A stretch of DNA of 64,000 nt, from positions 434,001 through 498,000 of the forward strand of contig NZ_CP143545.1 of assembly GCF_046237625.1 (NCBI RefSeq), in the 5' to 3' direction. The DNA comes from Paraperibacillus esterisolvens (GTDB lineage: Bacteria > Bacillota > Bacilli > Bacillales > DSM-1321). Below the pieces are notes generated by a model, which searched no databases, had not been told where the DNA came from, and worked only from the letters and a program-made list of their open reading frames with translations. Of the stretch, positions 18,276 through 26,732 are shown piece by piece (the first letter of the stretch is position 1; each line of letters opens with the position of its first letter). The position numbers and the translations under genes were made by a program.

Positions 18276-18380
18276 ATTTACAGCCAAAAAACGGCCGCGG
18301 TGAAGAGAAAACGGTTCTAAACGGATATTTACAACCAAAAACCGGCCTGAGTGAAGGGATCTGGTCCCTAAAGACCAGCA
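18276..18380. repeat. 51-bp imperfect direct repeat
   Basis: Two adjacent copies of about 51 bases begin ATTTAC(A/G)(A/G)CCAAAAA(A/C)CGGCC at 18276 and 18327 and share GTGAAG-rich middles. They lie between the regulator stop and the operators of the next gene. No peptide is likely; open frames on the reverse strand here follow from the repeat. Confidence 0.5.
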
Positions 18381-18430
18381 TGCCCAATGAACACACCACA
18401 AAAAAGACAGACATGAAGTATGTTCAAAAA

Positions 18431-18502
18431 ACAAAACGTTTCGGAAAGCGTGGGGTGGGCAGGAAGGCTTTTTTATTCCAAACTTTCCAAAACGTTTCGG
18501 AA
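18431..18502 (+). promoter_or_regulatory. LacI-family operators 2 and 3 upstream of the debranching-enzyme gene
   Basis: Two copies of CAAAACGTTTCGGAAA (around 18432-18447 and 18488-18503) match operator 1 in the AACGTTTCGG core. The second has longer dyad symmetry, TTCCAAAACGTTTCGGAA. They are 56 bases apart and end about 20 bases before the glycosidase start, a layout that fits repression, possibly with looping. Confidence 0.78.
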
Positions 18503-18519
18503 AACAAGGGGAGGCAGCT

Positions 18520-20607
18520 ATGGACTATCGTGTGATTAAGGAGAATGATTTATTTTTGCTGACAGATGAGAAGGGGGATATTCCGGAAAGCCATCCGTAT
18601 GGACTGGGTCTTTATACAGCCGATACGAGGTTTTTAAGCCGGCTGGATCTCCTGATCAATGGGGAGCGGCCGATCCTGCTTGCTTCTGATGCTGCCGAGA
18701 ATTATATGGCGGAGATACTTTTGACAAATCCCCATATGGAAGAAGAAGGGGAACTGAAGCTCTGGAGGGAATCGGTCGAGATCAAGCGCACGCGTTTCAT
18801 CTATGGCGGAGTCCTCTATGAGACGATTACTCTCAAAAACTATTTCCCGAAGAAAGTCAGCTTTGACTTAAGTGTTCATATGGATGCGGATTTTGCGGAT
18901 ATGTTCATTGTCCGAGGCTTCCAGAGCGGGAATGTCGGGAAGCGGACGGGACAGAAGGCAGCAGGGGACGGTCTTACTTTTACATATATGGGTGCAGATG
19001 ATGTGTACCGGGCAACCTGTGTAGCCTGGGACCGGGAAGCATCAAAAGTGACAGAAGAGGGAGTTATCCATTTCCCTTTCAGCCTGGAGCATGCCGAGGA
19101 ACAAGAAGTGACACTATCGATTGCTCCGCAGATCGGCGGTAAGAAGCCGGAGGTTGTTAACAGGGCTGAGGCGGTAGAAAGACTTCAGAAATCGTATCAG
19201 GATTGGGAAGGAAAGATTACTAGGATCGAGACAGACTTCGAGCCACTCCAGCGTCTGGTAACGCGCGGGATTGCTGACTTGAGGGTGCTGCTAACCGATA
19301 CAGGATTCGGGGAATTCCCGGTTGCCGGCCTGCCATGGTTCGGCGTCCCGTTCGGACGTGACAGCCTGATTGCGGCCCTGCAGATGCTTGCCTTCAACCC
19401 TGAGATTGCGAAAGGGACTCTTCTAACGATGGCAGACAGTCAAGGGACGGAAGTCAACCCGTGGCGGGATGAGCAGCCCGGCAAGATCATGCATGAAATG
19501 CGATACGGTGAGCTGGCAGCAACCGGCCAGATTCCGTTTACTCCTTATTACGGGACGATCGATGCCACTCCGCTGTTCTTGATCCTTCTGACTCAATATG
19601 TGAAGTGGACTGGCGACCTGCCGCTTGCAGAGAAGCTGTCCCCACAGATTGAAGCAGCACTGAATTGGATTGATCAGTACGGCGACCGGGATGGGGATTT
19701 GTTCGTCGAGTATCATCAGGAAGCGGCCAAGGGCATAGCGAACCAGGGCTGGAAGGATTCCGGTGATTCGGTTGTCCATAAGAGCGGGGAGTATGCCGAA
19801 ACACCGATTGCCCTGAGTGAAGTGCAGGGATATGTGTACGGAGCGAAGACCGGAATTGCGGATCTCTTTGAAAAGCTTGGCAGAAACGAACGCGCCCAGG
19901 AGCTCAGGAAGCAGGCAGAGGAGCTGAAGCAGCGGTTTGACGCGGACTTCTGGATGGAGGATTCCCAATACTACGCGATTGCCCTTGACAAAGATAAGAA
20001 GCAGGTAGAATCGGTCACGTCCAACCCGGGGCATCTGTTATTTTCTGAGATGCTTGAGGACAGCCGGGCGGATGCTGTCATCCAGACGCTGCTTTCGCCG
20101 CGGATGTTCTCGGGCTTCGGCATCCGGACGATGGCTGAAGGAGAGGCGGGCTATAATCCGATCAGCTATCATGACGGAAGCATCTGGCCGCATGATAACA
20201 GTCTGATCATCCTCGGCATGAGCCAGATGAACAGGCCGGAAGCAGCTTCTGCCGTTATTTCCGGTCTGATTGAAGCGGCTGGGCATTTCGAATATGACCG
20301 TCTGCCGGAGCTGTATTGCGGATATGATTCATCACTTGGAAAGGTCGTGAAATATCCGGTAGCCTGCTCGCCGCAGGCATGGGCCGCCGGCACGCCGCTT
20401 ATCTTCATTCAGTCGCTGCTCGGATTGTTCCCGGATGCCATCGAGGAAACAATCAGGCTTTCCCCGAACCTGCTGGACGGAATGAACCGGCTTTTGGCGG
20501 AGAATATCTCGATTGGCCGGGGGCACCTCTCAGTACTTGTAACCAGGACAGATGGCGGATTAGATGTAAGCGTTCTAAAAAATACAACAGGTCTCACCAT
20601 TCTTTAA
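18520..20607 (+). CDS. Amylo-alpha-1,6-glucosidase / glycogen-debranching-type glycoside hydrolase
   Basis: A cytoplasmic protein of 695 residues. The N-terminal 200 residues form a beta-sandwich (GDE_N_bis type, starting YRVIKENDLFLLTDEKGD). The rest is an (alpha/alpha)6 barrel with GLPWFGVPFGRDSLIAALQ near 270 and SYHDGSIWPHDNSLI near 550, both conserved in the debranching/GH63-like clan. It has no signal peptide, so it acts on oligosaccharides brought in by the adjacent ABC importer. The exact bond and sugar cannot be read from the sequence: alpha-1,6 glucosides, sucrose-like or glycosylglycerol-type substrates are all possible. It is controlled by the two operators directly upstream. Confidence 0.85.
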   Translation: MDYRVIKENDLFLLTDEKGDIPESHPYGLGLYTADTRFLSRLDLLINGERPILLASDAAENYMAEILLTNPHMEEEGELKLWRESVEIKRTRFIYGGVLYETITLKNYFPKKVSFDLSVHMDADFADMFIVRGFQSGNVGKRTGQKAAGDGLTFTYMGADDVYRATCVAWDREASKVTEEGVIHFPFSLEHAEEQEVTLSIAPQIGGKKPEVVNRAEAVERLQKSYQDWEGKITRIETDFEPLQRLVTRGIADLRVLLTDTGFGEFPVAGLPWFGVPFGRDSLIAALQMLAFNPEIAKGTLLTMADSQGTEVNPWRDEQPGKIMHEMRYGELAATGQIPFTPYYGTIDATPLFLILLTQYVKWTGDLPLAEKLSPQIEAALNWIDQYGDRDGDLFVEYHQEAAKGIANQGWKDSGDSVVHKSGEYAETPIALSEVQGYVYGAKTGIADLFEKLGRNERAQELRKQAEELKQRFDADFWMEDSQYYAIALDKDKKQVESVTSNPGHLLFSEMLEDSRADAVIQTLLSPRMFSGFGIRTMAEGEAGYNPISYHDGSIWPHDNSLIILGMSQMNRPEAASAVISGLIEAAGHFEYDRLPELYCGYDSSLGKVVKYPVACSPQAWAAGTPLIFIQSLLGLFPDAIEETIRLSPNLLDGMNRLLAENISIGRGHLSVLVTRTDGGLDVSVLKNTTGLTIL

Positions 20608-20680
20608 CCTATGGATGTTCTTAAAAGGGGGCTAGCTCTCTTTTAGATAAAAATTTGTCAAAATTGAAAGGGGTATATTT

Positions 20681-21940
20681 ATGAAAACGAAAAAATGGCT
20701 GGCCTCTATTGGAATGACATCAATCCTGGCTGCAAGCATTTTGACAGGCTGCAGCGGCGATAAGGAAGCATCTAAGGAAGGCAGCAAGGAATCAGGCAAG
20801 AAGACTCAGGTGACACTTGCCGGCTGGGGCGGAAATCCGACTGAAGAAAAGCTTTTGAAGCAGACACTTGAAGATTTCGAGGCAAAGCATCCGAATATCG
20901 ATGTAAAGCTTGAGGTCATCACCGAGCAGTATATGGATGTTATGAAGACCCGCCTGATCGGCGGAAAAGGGCCGGATGTGTTCTATATGGATGCATTTGA
21001 GGCGCCTGGCATGATTGAATCCGGAGTTCTTGAGCCGCTTGATGACTATGTGACCAAGGATTTTGACACAGACGATTTTGAAAAGCCGCTTCTTGATACA
21101 TTCAAGGTGGATGGAAAGACTTACGGATTCCCAAAAGACTATTCTACCCTGGCTCTTTTCTATAACAAAAAGATGCTGAAAGATGCAGGCGTCGAGGTTC
21201 CGAAGACGTGGGAAGAGTTCCAGGCAGCTGCCAAGAAGCTGACTAAGGACAAAGTTTACGGCTTTGGAGTTGCACCAGAGCTTGCGCGCATGTTCTGGCT
21301 TGCACAGTCAGGCGGCGGTGATATCGTGAAGGACGGCAAAGCCAATTTCGCTACTAAGGAAGTGGAACAAGCGCTTCAGCCGATCATTGATATGCACAAT
21401 AAGGATAAATCAGCAGTTGAACCTAAGGAAGTCGGCGTAACATGGGGCGGAGAAATCTTCGGACAGCAGAAGGCTGCCATGGTCATCGAAGGCAACTGGG
21501 CAATTCCTTACCTGAAGGATACGTTCCCTGATGTAGATTACGGTACAGCAGAGCTTCCGGAAGTAAACGGCAAGAAATCAACAATGGCCTACACGGTTGC
21601 TTATGTAATGAACGCAGCATCCAAGAAGAAGGAAGCATCGTGGGAGCTTCTCTCCTACCTGACTGGCAAGGAAGGCATGGAAACATGGACCAGCAAGGGC
21701 TATGCACTGCCGACACGTAAGTCAGTTGCCGAGAAGCTTGGCTTTGACAAAGATGAGCTGCGTGGTCCGCTTGTAGCAGGTGCCTCTTATGCGACTGTTT
21801 GGGCAGAAGGTCCATCCCTGCCAATCATTGTGAACAACTTTAACAATCAATTCGTGAGCGCTTTCCTTGGAAAGTCGCCGCTGGACAAAGCGCTGAAATC
21901 TGCTGAAAAGCAGGCCAACAGCGAGATTGGCTCTAAATAA
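20681..21940 (+). CDS. Sugar ABC transporter substrate-binding lipoprotein
   Basis: A 419-residue family 1 extracellular solute-binding protein (CUT1 class). A signal peptide ends in the lipobox ILTGC, with Cys at residue 24, and a Ser/Lys/Glu-rich linker follows. The mature part carries typical MalE/MsmE features: VTLAGWGGNPTEEKLLKQ, GKGPDVFYMDAF, KTYGFPKDYSTLALFYNK and QQKAAMVIEGNW. It captures an oligosaccharide at the cell surface for the permeases at 22.1-23.8 kb. The ligand is unknown. Confidence 0.92.
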   Translation: MKTKKWLASIGMTSILAASILTGCSGDKEASKEGSKESGKKTQVTLAGWGGNPTEEKLLKQTLEDFEAKHPNIDVKLEVITEQYMDVMKTRLIGGKGPDVFYMDAFEAPGMIESGVLEPLDDYVTKDFDTDDFEKPLLDTFKVDGKTYGFPKDYSTLALFYNKKMLKDAGVEVPKTWEEFQAAAKKLTKDKVYGFGVAPELARMFWLAQSGGGDIVKDGKANFATKEVEQALQPIIDMHNKDKSAVEPKEVGVTWGGEIFGQQKAAMVIEGNWAIPYLKDTFPDVDYGTAELPEVNGKKSTMAYTVAYVMNAASKKKEASWELLSYLTGKEGMETWTSKGYALPTRKSVAEKLGFDKDELRGPLVAGASYATVWAEGPSLPIIVNNFNNQFVSAFLGKSPLDKALKSAEKQANSEIGSK

Positions 21941-21949
21941 TATCAATGG

Positions 21950-21974
21950 AAAAAGGGGATTTCTCCCCTTTTTC
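21950..21974 (+). terminator. Attenuating hairpin after the binding-protein gene
   Basis: AAAAGGGG-ATTT-CTCCCCTTTTT hairpin plus T-run between the binding protein and first permease. It probably causes partial termination, giving more binding protein than permease, as is common in such operons. Confidence 0.7.
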
Positions 21975-22064
21975 TTCCTAATTCTGTAGATCTCTTTCTG
22001 CTGAAGTCAAAAAGAGACTTCCGCGGAAAGAGGTGGTACAGCAAAAATAAAGGAGTTGAATTAA

Positions 22065-22964
22065 GTGAAGGGAAATACATCCAAAAAGGCAATGCGCGAA
22101 GCCGGGCAGGGACTCTTATTCATGTCGCCAGCACTCCTGGTTCTGCTGCTGTTTATAATCGGTCCGATACTCTTTGTAATTTTTCTCTCATTTCATAAAG
22201 TGCAGCTTCTCGGCACTACGAGCTTTGATTTTGTGGCATTCGATAATTTTAAGAGACTGCTCGATGATTCGAGGGCGAAAATTGCTCTCTGGAATACCTT
22301 TAAATATGTAATCATTGTTGTGCCGCTCCAGACGCTGCTTGCGCTGATCCTGGCAGCCACCCTGAACGCAGGGCTGAAGGGGCAGAGCTTTTTCAGGATC
22401 GTCTACTTTCTGCCGACCCTGACTTCCTCTGCGGTGCTGACTCTGATCTTCATGTGGATGTACAACAAGGAAGGACTCATCAATAAATTGCTTGATATGA
22501 TCGGCCTGCCAACCTATAACTTCCTCGGAGACCCGGGGATAGCCCTTAATGCGATCATGGCCATGAACATCTGGTCAACTGCACCATTTTTCATGGTCAT
22601 CTATCTTGCTGCTCTGCAGGATATCCCGGAGTCACTGTATGAAGCTGCCGAGCTGGACGGGGCAAGTGCCCTCCAAAAGTTTTGGCTCATCACTGTTCCG
22701 CAGCTGAGGCCTGTCACTTCATTCGTGATCATCATGGGCTTGATCGGCACCTTCCAGCTGTTCGATCAGTCCTACATCTTCTCGGCCGGGTCGGGCGGAC
22801 CGGATAATTCAACACTTACAGTTGTGCTATTAATCTATCAATATGCATTCAAAAATCTAGGCACCATGGGATATGCGGCGGCACTTGCCTTCATGCTTGC
22901 AATCGTCATCCTTGTCGCAACCCTGCTGCAGCGCAAATTCACAAAAGAGGAATCGCTATATTAA
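22065..22964 (+). CDS. Sugar ABC transporter permease (MsmF/MalF type)
   Basis: A membrane protein of 299 residues with six predicted transmembrane segments, first subunit of a CUT1 importer. The EAA loop that contacts the ATPase reads SLYEAAELDGASALQKFWLI near residues 187-206. GTG start with AAGGAG ten bases upstream. It is followed 18 bases later by the partner permease. Confidence 0.92.
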   Translation: MKGNTSKKAMREAGQGLLFMSPALLVLLLFIIGPILFVIFLSFHKVQLLGTTSFDFVAFDNFKRLLDDSRAKIALWNTFKYVIIVVPLQTLLALILAATLNAGLKGQSFFRIVYFLPTLTSSAVLTLIFMWMYNKEGLINKLLDMIGLPTYNFLGDPGIALNAIMAMNIWSTAPFFMVIYLAALQDIPESLYEAAELDGASALQKFWLITVPQLRPVTSFVIIMGLIGTFQLFDQSYIFSAGSGGPDNSTLTVVLLIYQYAFKNLGTMGYAAALAFMLAIVILVATLLQRKFTKEESLY

Positions 22965-22982
22965 AAGGGAGGAGGCAATTCG

Positions 22983-23810
22983 ATGAAAAAGAAGCTCGGA
23001 ATCGGAAAAATTTTAATTTATGCCATTCTAGTACTATATGCGGTCACCACGGTGGTCCCATTCCTGTGGGCCTTGTCTTCATCCTTCAAGACGCTTCAGG
23101 AAATTGTAAGCGGAGGATTGAATTTCATTCCCAAAAATTGGACACTGAACAATTATAAAACCATCTTTATCGAGGAAGAGCTGTTTCCCCGCTGGATGTT
23201 CAACAGCCTCTTCATTGCGGTATGCACGACACTCTTGAATCTGCTGTTCAATTCCATGGCAGGCTATGCCCTGGCCAGGCTGTCCTTCCCCGGCAGGAAG
23301 GCGTTATTCATCGGCATCCTCGGGGTCCTCATGATCCCGGCACAGGTGACTATGATTCCAAACTATTTGATATTAAAGGAACTTGGCTGGCTGAACTCCT
23401 ATCAAGGTATGATTATCCCTGCCATGATCAATGCGACGTATATCTTTATGATGAGGCAGTTCTTCGTAAACTTCCCGAAAGAACTGGAGGAGGCTGCCGA
23501 GCTTGACGGGCTTGGCAAGTTCGGGACATTCTTCAGGATTGTCCTGCCGCTTGCAAAGCCGGCACTGGCTGCACAGGCGATCTTCATCTTCATGGGCTCC
23601 TGGAATGATTTCATGAGGCCGCTGATTGTCATGACAGATGCGGAGATGTTTACGCTTCCGCTCGGCTTGAATACGTTCAAAGGGCAGTTTGTGAGCTATT
23701 GGAACTACATCATGGCCGCGTCCATGGTCTTCACGCTTCCGGTGCTGCTGATTTACGCTTTCTTCAACCGTTACTTTATCAAGGGAGTTTCCTTCACAGG
23801 AGGGAAATGA
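22983..23810 (+). CDS. Sugar ABC transporter permease (MsmG/MalG type)
   Basis: The partner permease has 275 residues with six transmembrane segments. The EAA motif ELEEAAELDGLGKFGTFFRI near residue 166 and the C-terminal RYFIKGVSFTGGK tail are typical of MalG-like subunits. No ATPase gene is present in the cluster; in Bacillus a shared MsmX-type ATPase encoded elsewhere usually energises such importers. Confidence 0.92.
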   Translation: MKKKLGIGKILIYAILVLYAVTTVVPFLWALSSSFKTLQEIVSGGLNFIPKNWTLNNYKTIFIEEELFPRWMFNSLFIAVCTTLLNLLFNSMAGYALARLSFPGRKALFIGILGVLMIPAQVTMIPNYLILKELGWLNSYQGMIIPAMINATYIFMMRQFFVNFPKELEEAAELDGLGKFGTFFRIVLPLAKPALAAQAIFIFMGSWNDFMRPLIVMTDAEMFTLPLGLNTFKGQFVSYWNYIMAASMVFTLPVLLIYAFFNRYFIKGVSFTGGK

Positions 23811-23814
23811 TATG

Positions 23815-23841
23815 GAGCCGGCCATGGGGTGCCGGCTCTTT
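23815..23841 (+). terminator. Terminator after the sugar locus
   Basis: GAGCCGGC-N8-GCCGGCTC followed by TTT, directly after the last permease. Confidence 0.75.
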
Positions 23842-23880
23842 GCCATTCATAAGGCATGCCTGAATTTCAAAACAAAAAAT

Positions 23881-23889
23881 TGGTATAAT
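23881..23889 (+). promoter_or_regulatory. Extended -10 promoter for leader peptide and MFS gene
   Basis: TGGTATAAT, a perfect extended -10, lies about 70 bases upstream of the leader peptide start. Confidence 0.55.
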
Positions 23890-23953
23890 TTTCATCAGAG
23901 TTCATGTATGGTAAATAAAAGCGGTTTTTTACCGCAACTATGATTACGGAGGG

Positions 23954-24007
23954 ATGAACATGTCAGTCCAACAGAAAAATCATGCAGAGGTAAATCTACT
24001 AAACTAG
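23954..24007 (+). CDS. 17-residue leader peptide upstream of the MFS transporter
   Basis: A short frame, MNMSVQQKNHAEVNLLN, has a good ribosome site (GGAGGG just before the ATG). It ends in TAG at the left arm of a GC-rich stem. Its place between a promoter and an MFS gene with alternative stems suggests a regulatory leader of the kind found before ribosome-targeting drug resistance genes. Expression has not been shown. Confidence 0.55.
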   Translation: MNMSVQQKNHAEVNLLN

Positions 24008-24066
24008 CACGCACTGTATGATGTGCGTGCCTAAAAGAAAGGGATGGAGCATCTCCATGCACGCAC
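24007..24066 (+). promoter_or_regulatory. Three-segment translational attenuator
   Basis: Segment 1 GCACGCAC (24007-24014) and segment 3 GCACGCAC (24059-24066) are identical. Segment 2 GTGCGTGC (24023-24030) is complementary to both. Pairing 1:2 leaves the MFS ribosome site (about 24037-24048) free. Pairing 2:3 buries that site and the start codon (24057). A ribosome reaching the leader stop codon would cover segment 1 and favour 2:3; early stalling would leave 1:2 and allow expression. Confidence 0.6.
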
Positions 24067-25280
24067 CGCACGTTTATATTACCACCCAGGCTGTCAGACA
24101 GTTTGCGAACAGCCTTATGTTCACTACTTATGCGATTTACTATATTAAGGAACTTGGATTTGATCCGTTTCAGCTCCTGCTTATCGGCATGTTCCTTGAA
24201 GCGGCCTGCCTGCTTTTCGAGACGCCTACAGGGGTGTTTGCCGACACCCGGGGGCGCCGTTTCTCGGTGATAATAGGCTTTATCATCATGGGAGCCGGCT
24301 TTATGGTTGAAGGCAGTGTGCCCTTTTTTGAAGGACTGATTCCCTTCATAGTGGTCGTCATTACGGCTGAAGTCATCAGGGGGCTTGGTGAAACCTTTGT
24401 AAGCGGGGCAGCCCAGGCCTGGATAACAGATGAGGCTGGTGAAAAGAGAGCCGGCGATATTTTCCTGAGGGCAGCGGGAGCCGCGCAGGCTGCCGGCATA
24501 CTCGGCATTGGCGCCAGTGCAGCGCTTTCCTCCATCTCTCTAAATCTGCCGTATCTTGCCGGCGGCTTCATCTATCTTGGTATGGCCGCTTTCCTTCACA
24601 GAACGATGAAGGAGCATAACTTCAAGCCCGCGGTCACGGAGGGAGGATTCTTTTCCCATGGTTTCGATGCCTTCAGGGATGGAGTGAAAATCATTAAGGC
24701 GAGTGCCATCCTGAGCCTTCTCGTTGGTATCAGCTTTCTTCTCGGGGCAGCCGTGGAAGGATGGGACCGGCTATGGGAAGCTCAATTCCTGATGAATCTG
24801 GATTTCCCGAAACTGTTCAACTTTAACGAGGCTGCCTGGTTTGGGGTGATCAGCCTGGTTACCGCAGCTTCAGGATATCTGGCATCTGTCATCACGAGAA
24901 AGTTTGTAAGAACAGAAAACGAAAAAGCGGTGGCCATCGTTCTGACAGGATTGACGGTTTTAAGGGCATGCGCAATCCTTGGCTTCAGCTTCGCTTCAGA
25001 TTTCTGGATGGCGCTCTTTTGGCTGAATATTGTTTCCATGGCTTCAACCGTCTCGTATCCGCTGTTCAGTACCTGGATCAACCAGCTGATCCCCTCAGGG
25101 AGGAGGGCGACGGTCCTTTCCATGGCGGGACAGATGGATGCATTCGGCCAGATTGCGGGCGGCCCCGGGATCGGATATATCGGGAGCCGGTTTACGCTCC
25201 GGACCTCCCTGTTCTGGGTAGGAATCCTGCAGCTGCCGATTCTGATTGCCTATATGATATCGGTCAGAAAAATGAAATAG
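24057..25280 (+). CDS. MFS transporter, probable drug efflux
   Basis: A 407-residue major facilitator protein with about twelve hydrophobic segments. The loop 2-3 motif reads ETPTGVFADTRGRRFSVIIG, the classic GxxxDxxGRR signature of proton-coupled exporters. The start at 24057 (SMHAPHVY...) is preferred over ATG 24018 because AAAGGGATGGAG lies at the right distance and 24018 falls in the loop of the attenuator stem. The attenuator layout points to induction by an antibiotic that affects translation. The substrate is not known. Confidence 0.85.
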   Translation: MHAPHVYITTQAVRQFANSLMFTTYAIYYIKELGFDPFQLLLIGMFLEAACLLFETPTGVFADTRGRRFSVIIGFIIMGAGFMVEGSVPFFEGLIPFIVVVITAEVIRGLGETFVSGAAQAWITDEAGEKRAGDIFLRAAGAAQAAGILGIGASAALSSISLNLPYLAGGFIYLGMAAFLHRTMKEHNFKPAVTEGGFFSHGFDAFRDGVKIIKASAILSLLVGISFLLGAAVEGWDRLWEAQFLMNLDFPKLFNFNEAAWFGVISLVTAASGYLASVITRKFVRTENEKAVAIVLTGLTVLRACAILGFSFASDFWMALFWLNIVSMASTVSYPLFSTWINQLIPSGRRATVLSMAGQMDAFGQIAGGPGIGYIGSRFTLRTSLFWVGILQLPILIAYMISVRKMK

Positions 25281-25287
25281 AAAAGTG

Positions 25288-25321
25288 AGGCCCGGCGCAG
25301 TGATCCTGCCGGGCCTTTTTT
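25288..25321 (+). terminator. Terminator after the MFS gene
   Basis: AGGCCCGGC ... GCCGGGCCT hairpin with a T-run. Confidence 0.9.
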
Positions 25322-25385
25322 ATAGAAATTTTTGTAAGATGTCTCTCGCCCGCCTTTTTTGGGTATAAACCTATAGGAACTTATA

Positions 25386-25413
25386 TTCTTAAAAGAATTT
25401 TATATATAAAATT
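25386..25413 (+). promoter_or_regulatory. Palindromes upstream of the Csm6-like operon
   Basis: A perfect 18-base palindrome AATTTTATATATAAAATT (25396-25413) directly precedes the ribosome site of the next gene. A smaller inverted repeat, TTCTT-AA-AAGAA (25386-25397), adjoins it. This could be an operator or part of an AT-rich promoter; TATAAA/TATATT elements are nearby, but I cannot fix a single promoter. Confidence 0.4.
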
Positions 25414-25427
25414 TGGGGGTACAAGGC

Positions 25428-26732
25428 ATGATTGAAGACATTCTGCCGCTGGCAGTTTTTAATACCCTGGATCTGAAGGATGACAGGGATCATATAAAAT
25501 ATTATGCAGCGAGGGAAGCGGAGCCTCTCCTCCCTAAGCTTGAAGCAGTTCCGGATGAAACGAAGACGCTTATATGCGTGGTGCCCGTAGAGGGAAGGAT
25601 CGGCAGGAAGGCTTTGTATAAACTGGATCAAAAGCTTGAAGATCTGATCACGGCCCGTCTGCCGGAGGAATGGAGCGCAGACCTTTACTTCATCCAGAAG
25701 CGGGAGGGCGGCGGCTTTACGAGAATCTTAACTGAAGCAGGGCTGCTGATCCACAAGCTCAGCTTTTACTATCCTTACGAAACGATCATCCAGCTGAGCG
25801 GCACGGGTGATGCCGAATGCTTTCAGGCGATATTCCTCGAGAGCACAAAGCAGCTGGGCAGCCGGCATGGCTTTCTATTCTATAGCGAGGGGAAAGCAGA
25901 GATTTCATTATCACGGCAGGCTGTATCGGACCGTTCCCTGAAGCTTCAGGTGAAGGGCTCTCTCCGGGAATTCGACTTCCAGGGGGCTCTGGAGCTTGTG
26001 AAGGGACAGCCGGCCCCCGAACCGCTCAGACTCATGCTGAAGATGATGGTCAGCCGGATGAATTTCTGTTTCAGCGAGGCCCATCAACATGCGGTTGAAT
26101 GTGAAAGACTGCTTAAAGACGAGCCGGCAATAAAGGAGACACGGCTGCTTTTAGAAAAGCTGCTGTCCAAAGAAGGCAGGGAGCAGGATCTTGCTCTTAT
26201 AGAAGAACTTTACCGGCAGATGGAGGTCTGCATAGAAATAGATGATATGGCTGCTTTCCTGACCCGTTTCTACCGGGCGCGGGAAGCGATTTTGACATTC
26301 CTCCTGAAACACGGCTCTGGCTATCAGGAGGAAGAGCCGATGAAGAATAACTCCTCGATCTACCAGCTGATAGAGGAACTCGAGAAACGGTATGAAGAAG
26401 GCGAAATCGAGGAATATATGGGTGCCTATTTTTATCTGAAAAGCCTGAATGTTGCCCATACCCTGCGGGTTAGAAACCAGAGTTTCATCGGCCATGGACG
26501 TGAAGAGATTAATTCCGAGGAACTCTGGCACTCTTACTTCGGCAATAAAAGGGCGTCTGTTTCACGGGTGAAGAAACGGTTTCTGCTCGAATCAAACCTG
26601 ATGCTCCGGGATCTTGGGGCGGAGCTTGATGACAATTATACAGAGCTTATGGAGATCATGCTGCAAATGGACTTAGACTTTGAAGAGAGAGGACAGAGAG
26701 AAGATGAAACATCACGTGTTCTGCAGTTATAA
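25428..26732 (+). CDS. Csm6-like CARF-HEPN protein A (putative ribonuclease)
   Basis: A soluble protein of 434 residues with no annotation that I recognise by name. The N-terminal part (about 1-165) is an alternating beta/alpha, Rossmann-like region whose strand-turn-helix TIIQLSGTGDAECFQAIFLE (119-138) resembles the nucleotide-binding (S/G)GT turn of CARF domains. The C-terminal part is helical and contains AFLTRFYRAREAILTFLLK (276-294). It ends in a HEPN RNase motif, R349-N350-x5-H356-G357 (RNQSFIGHG), with downstream spacing like Csm6/Csx1 proteins. If active, it would be a ribonuclease switched on by a cyclic oligonucleotide. ATG 25428 is chosen after TGGGGGT; TTG 25413 is possible. Overlaps the next gene. 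Function is inferred from motifs only. Confidence 0.6.
   Translation: MIEDILPLAVFNTLDLKDDRDHIKYYAAREAEPLLPKLEAVPDETKTLICVVPVEGRIGRKALYKLDQKLEDLITARLPEEWSADLYFIQKREGGGFTRILTEAGLLIHKLSFYYPYETIIQLSGTGDAECFQAIFLESTKQLGSRHGFLFYSEGKAEISLSRQAVSDRSLKLQVKGSLREFDFQGALELVKGQPAPEPLRLMLKMMVSRMNFCFSEAHQHAVECERLLKDEPAIKETRLLLEKLLSKEGREQDLALIEELYRQMEVCIEIDDMAAFLTRFYRAREAILTFLLKHGSGYQEEEPMKNNSSIYQLIEELEKRYEEGEIEEYMGAYFYLKSLNVAHTLRVRNQSFIGHGREEINSEELWHSYFGNKRASVSRVKKRFLLESNLMLRDLGAELDDNYTELMEIMLQMDLDFEERGQREDETSRVLQL

Noticed and set aside
18204..18434. Minus-strand frames with repeated SLHSGRFL / SLHRGRFL words
   Set aside because: The apparent protein repeat is a translation of the 51-bp DNA repeat in an untranslated region; no ribosome site.
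22004..22040. Possible regulatory hairpin GAAGTC...GACTTC before the first permease
   Set aside because: Short six-base arms only and no T-run; a terminator-like hairpin just upstream already explains the region.
24018..24056. ATG 24018 as start of the MFS gene
   Set aside because: It lies in the loop of the leader stem without a ribosome site; ATG 24057 has a well-placed site and starts the first membrane region.
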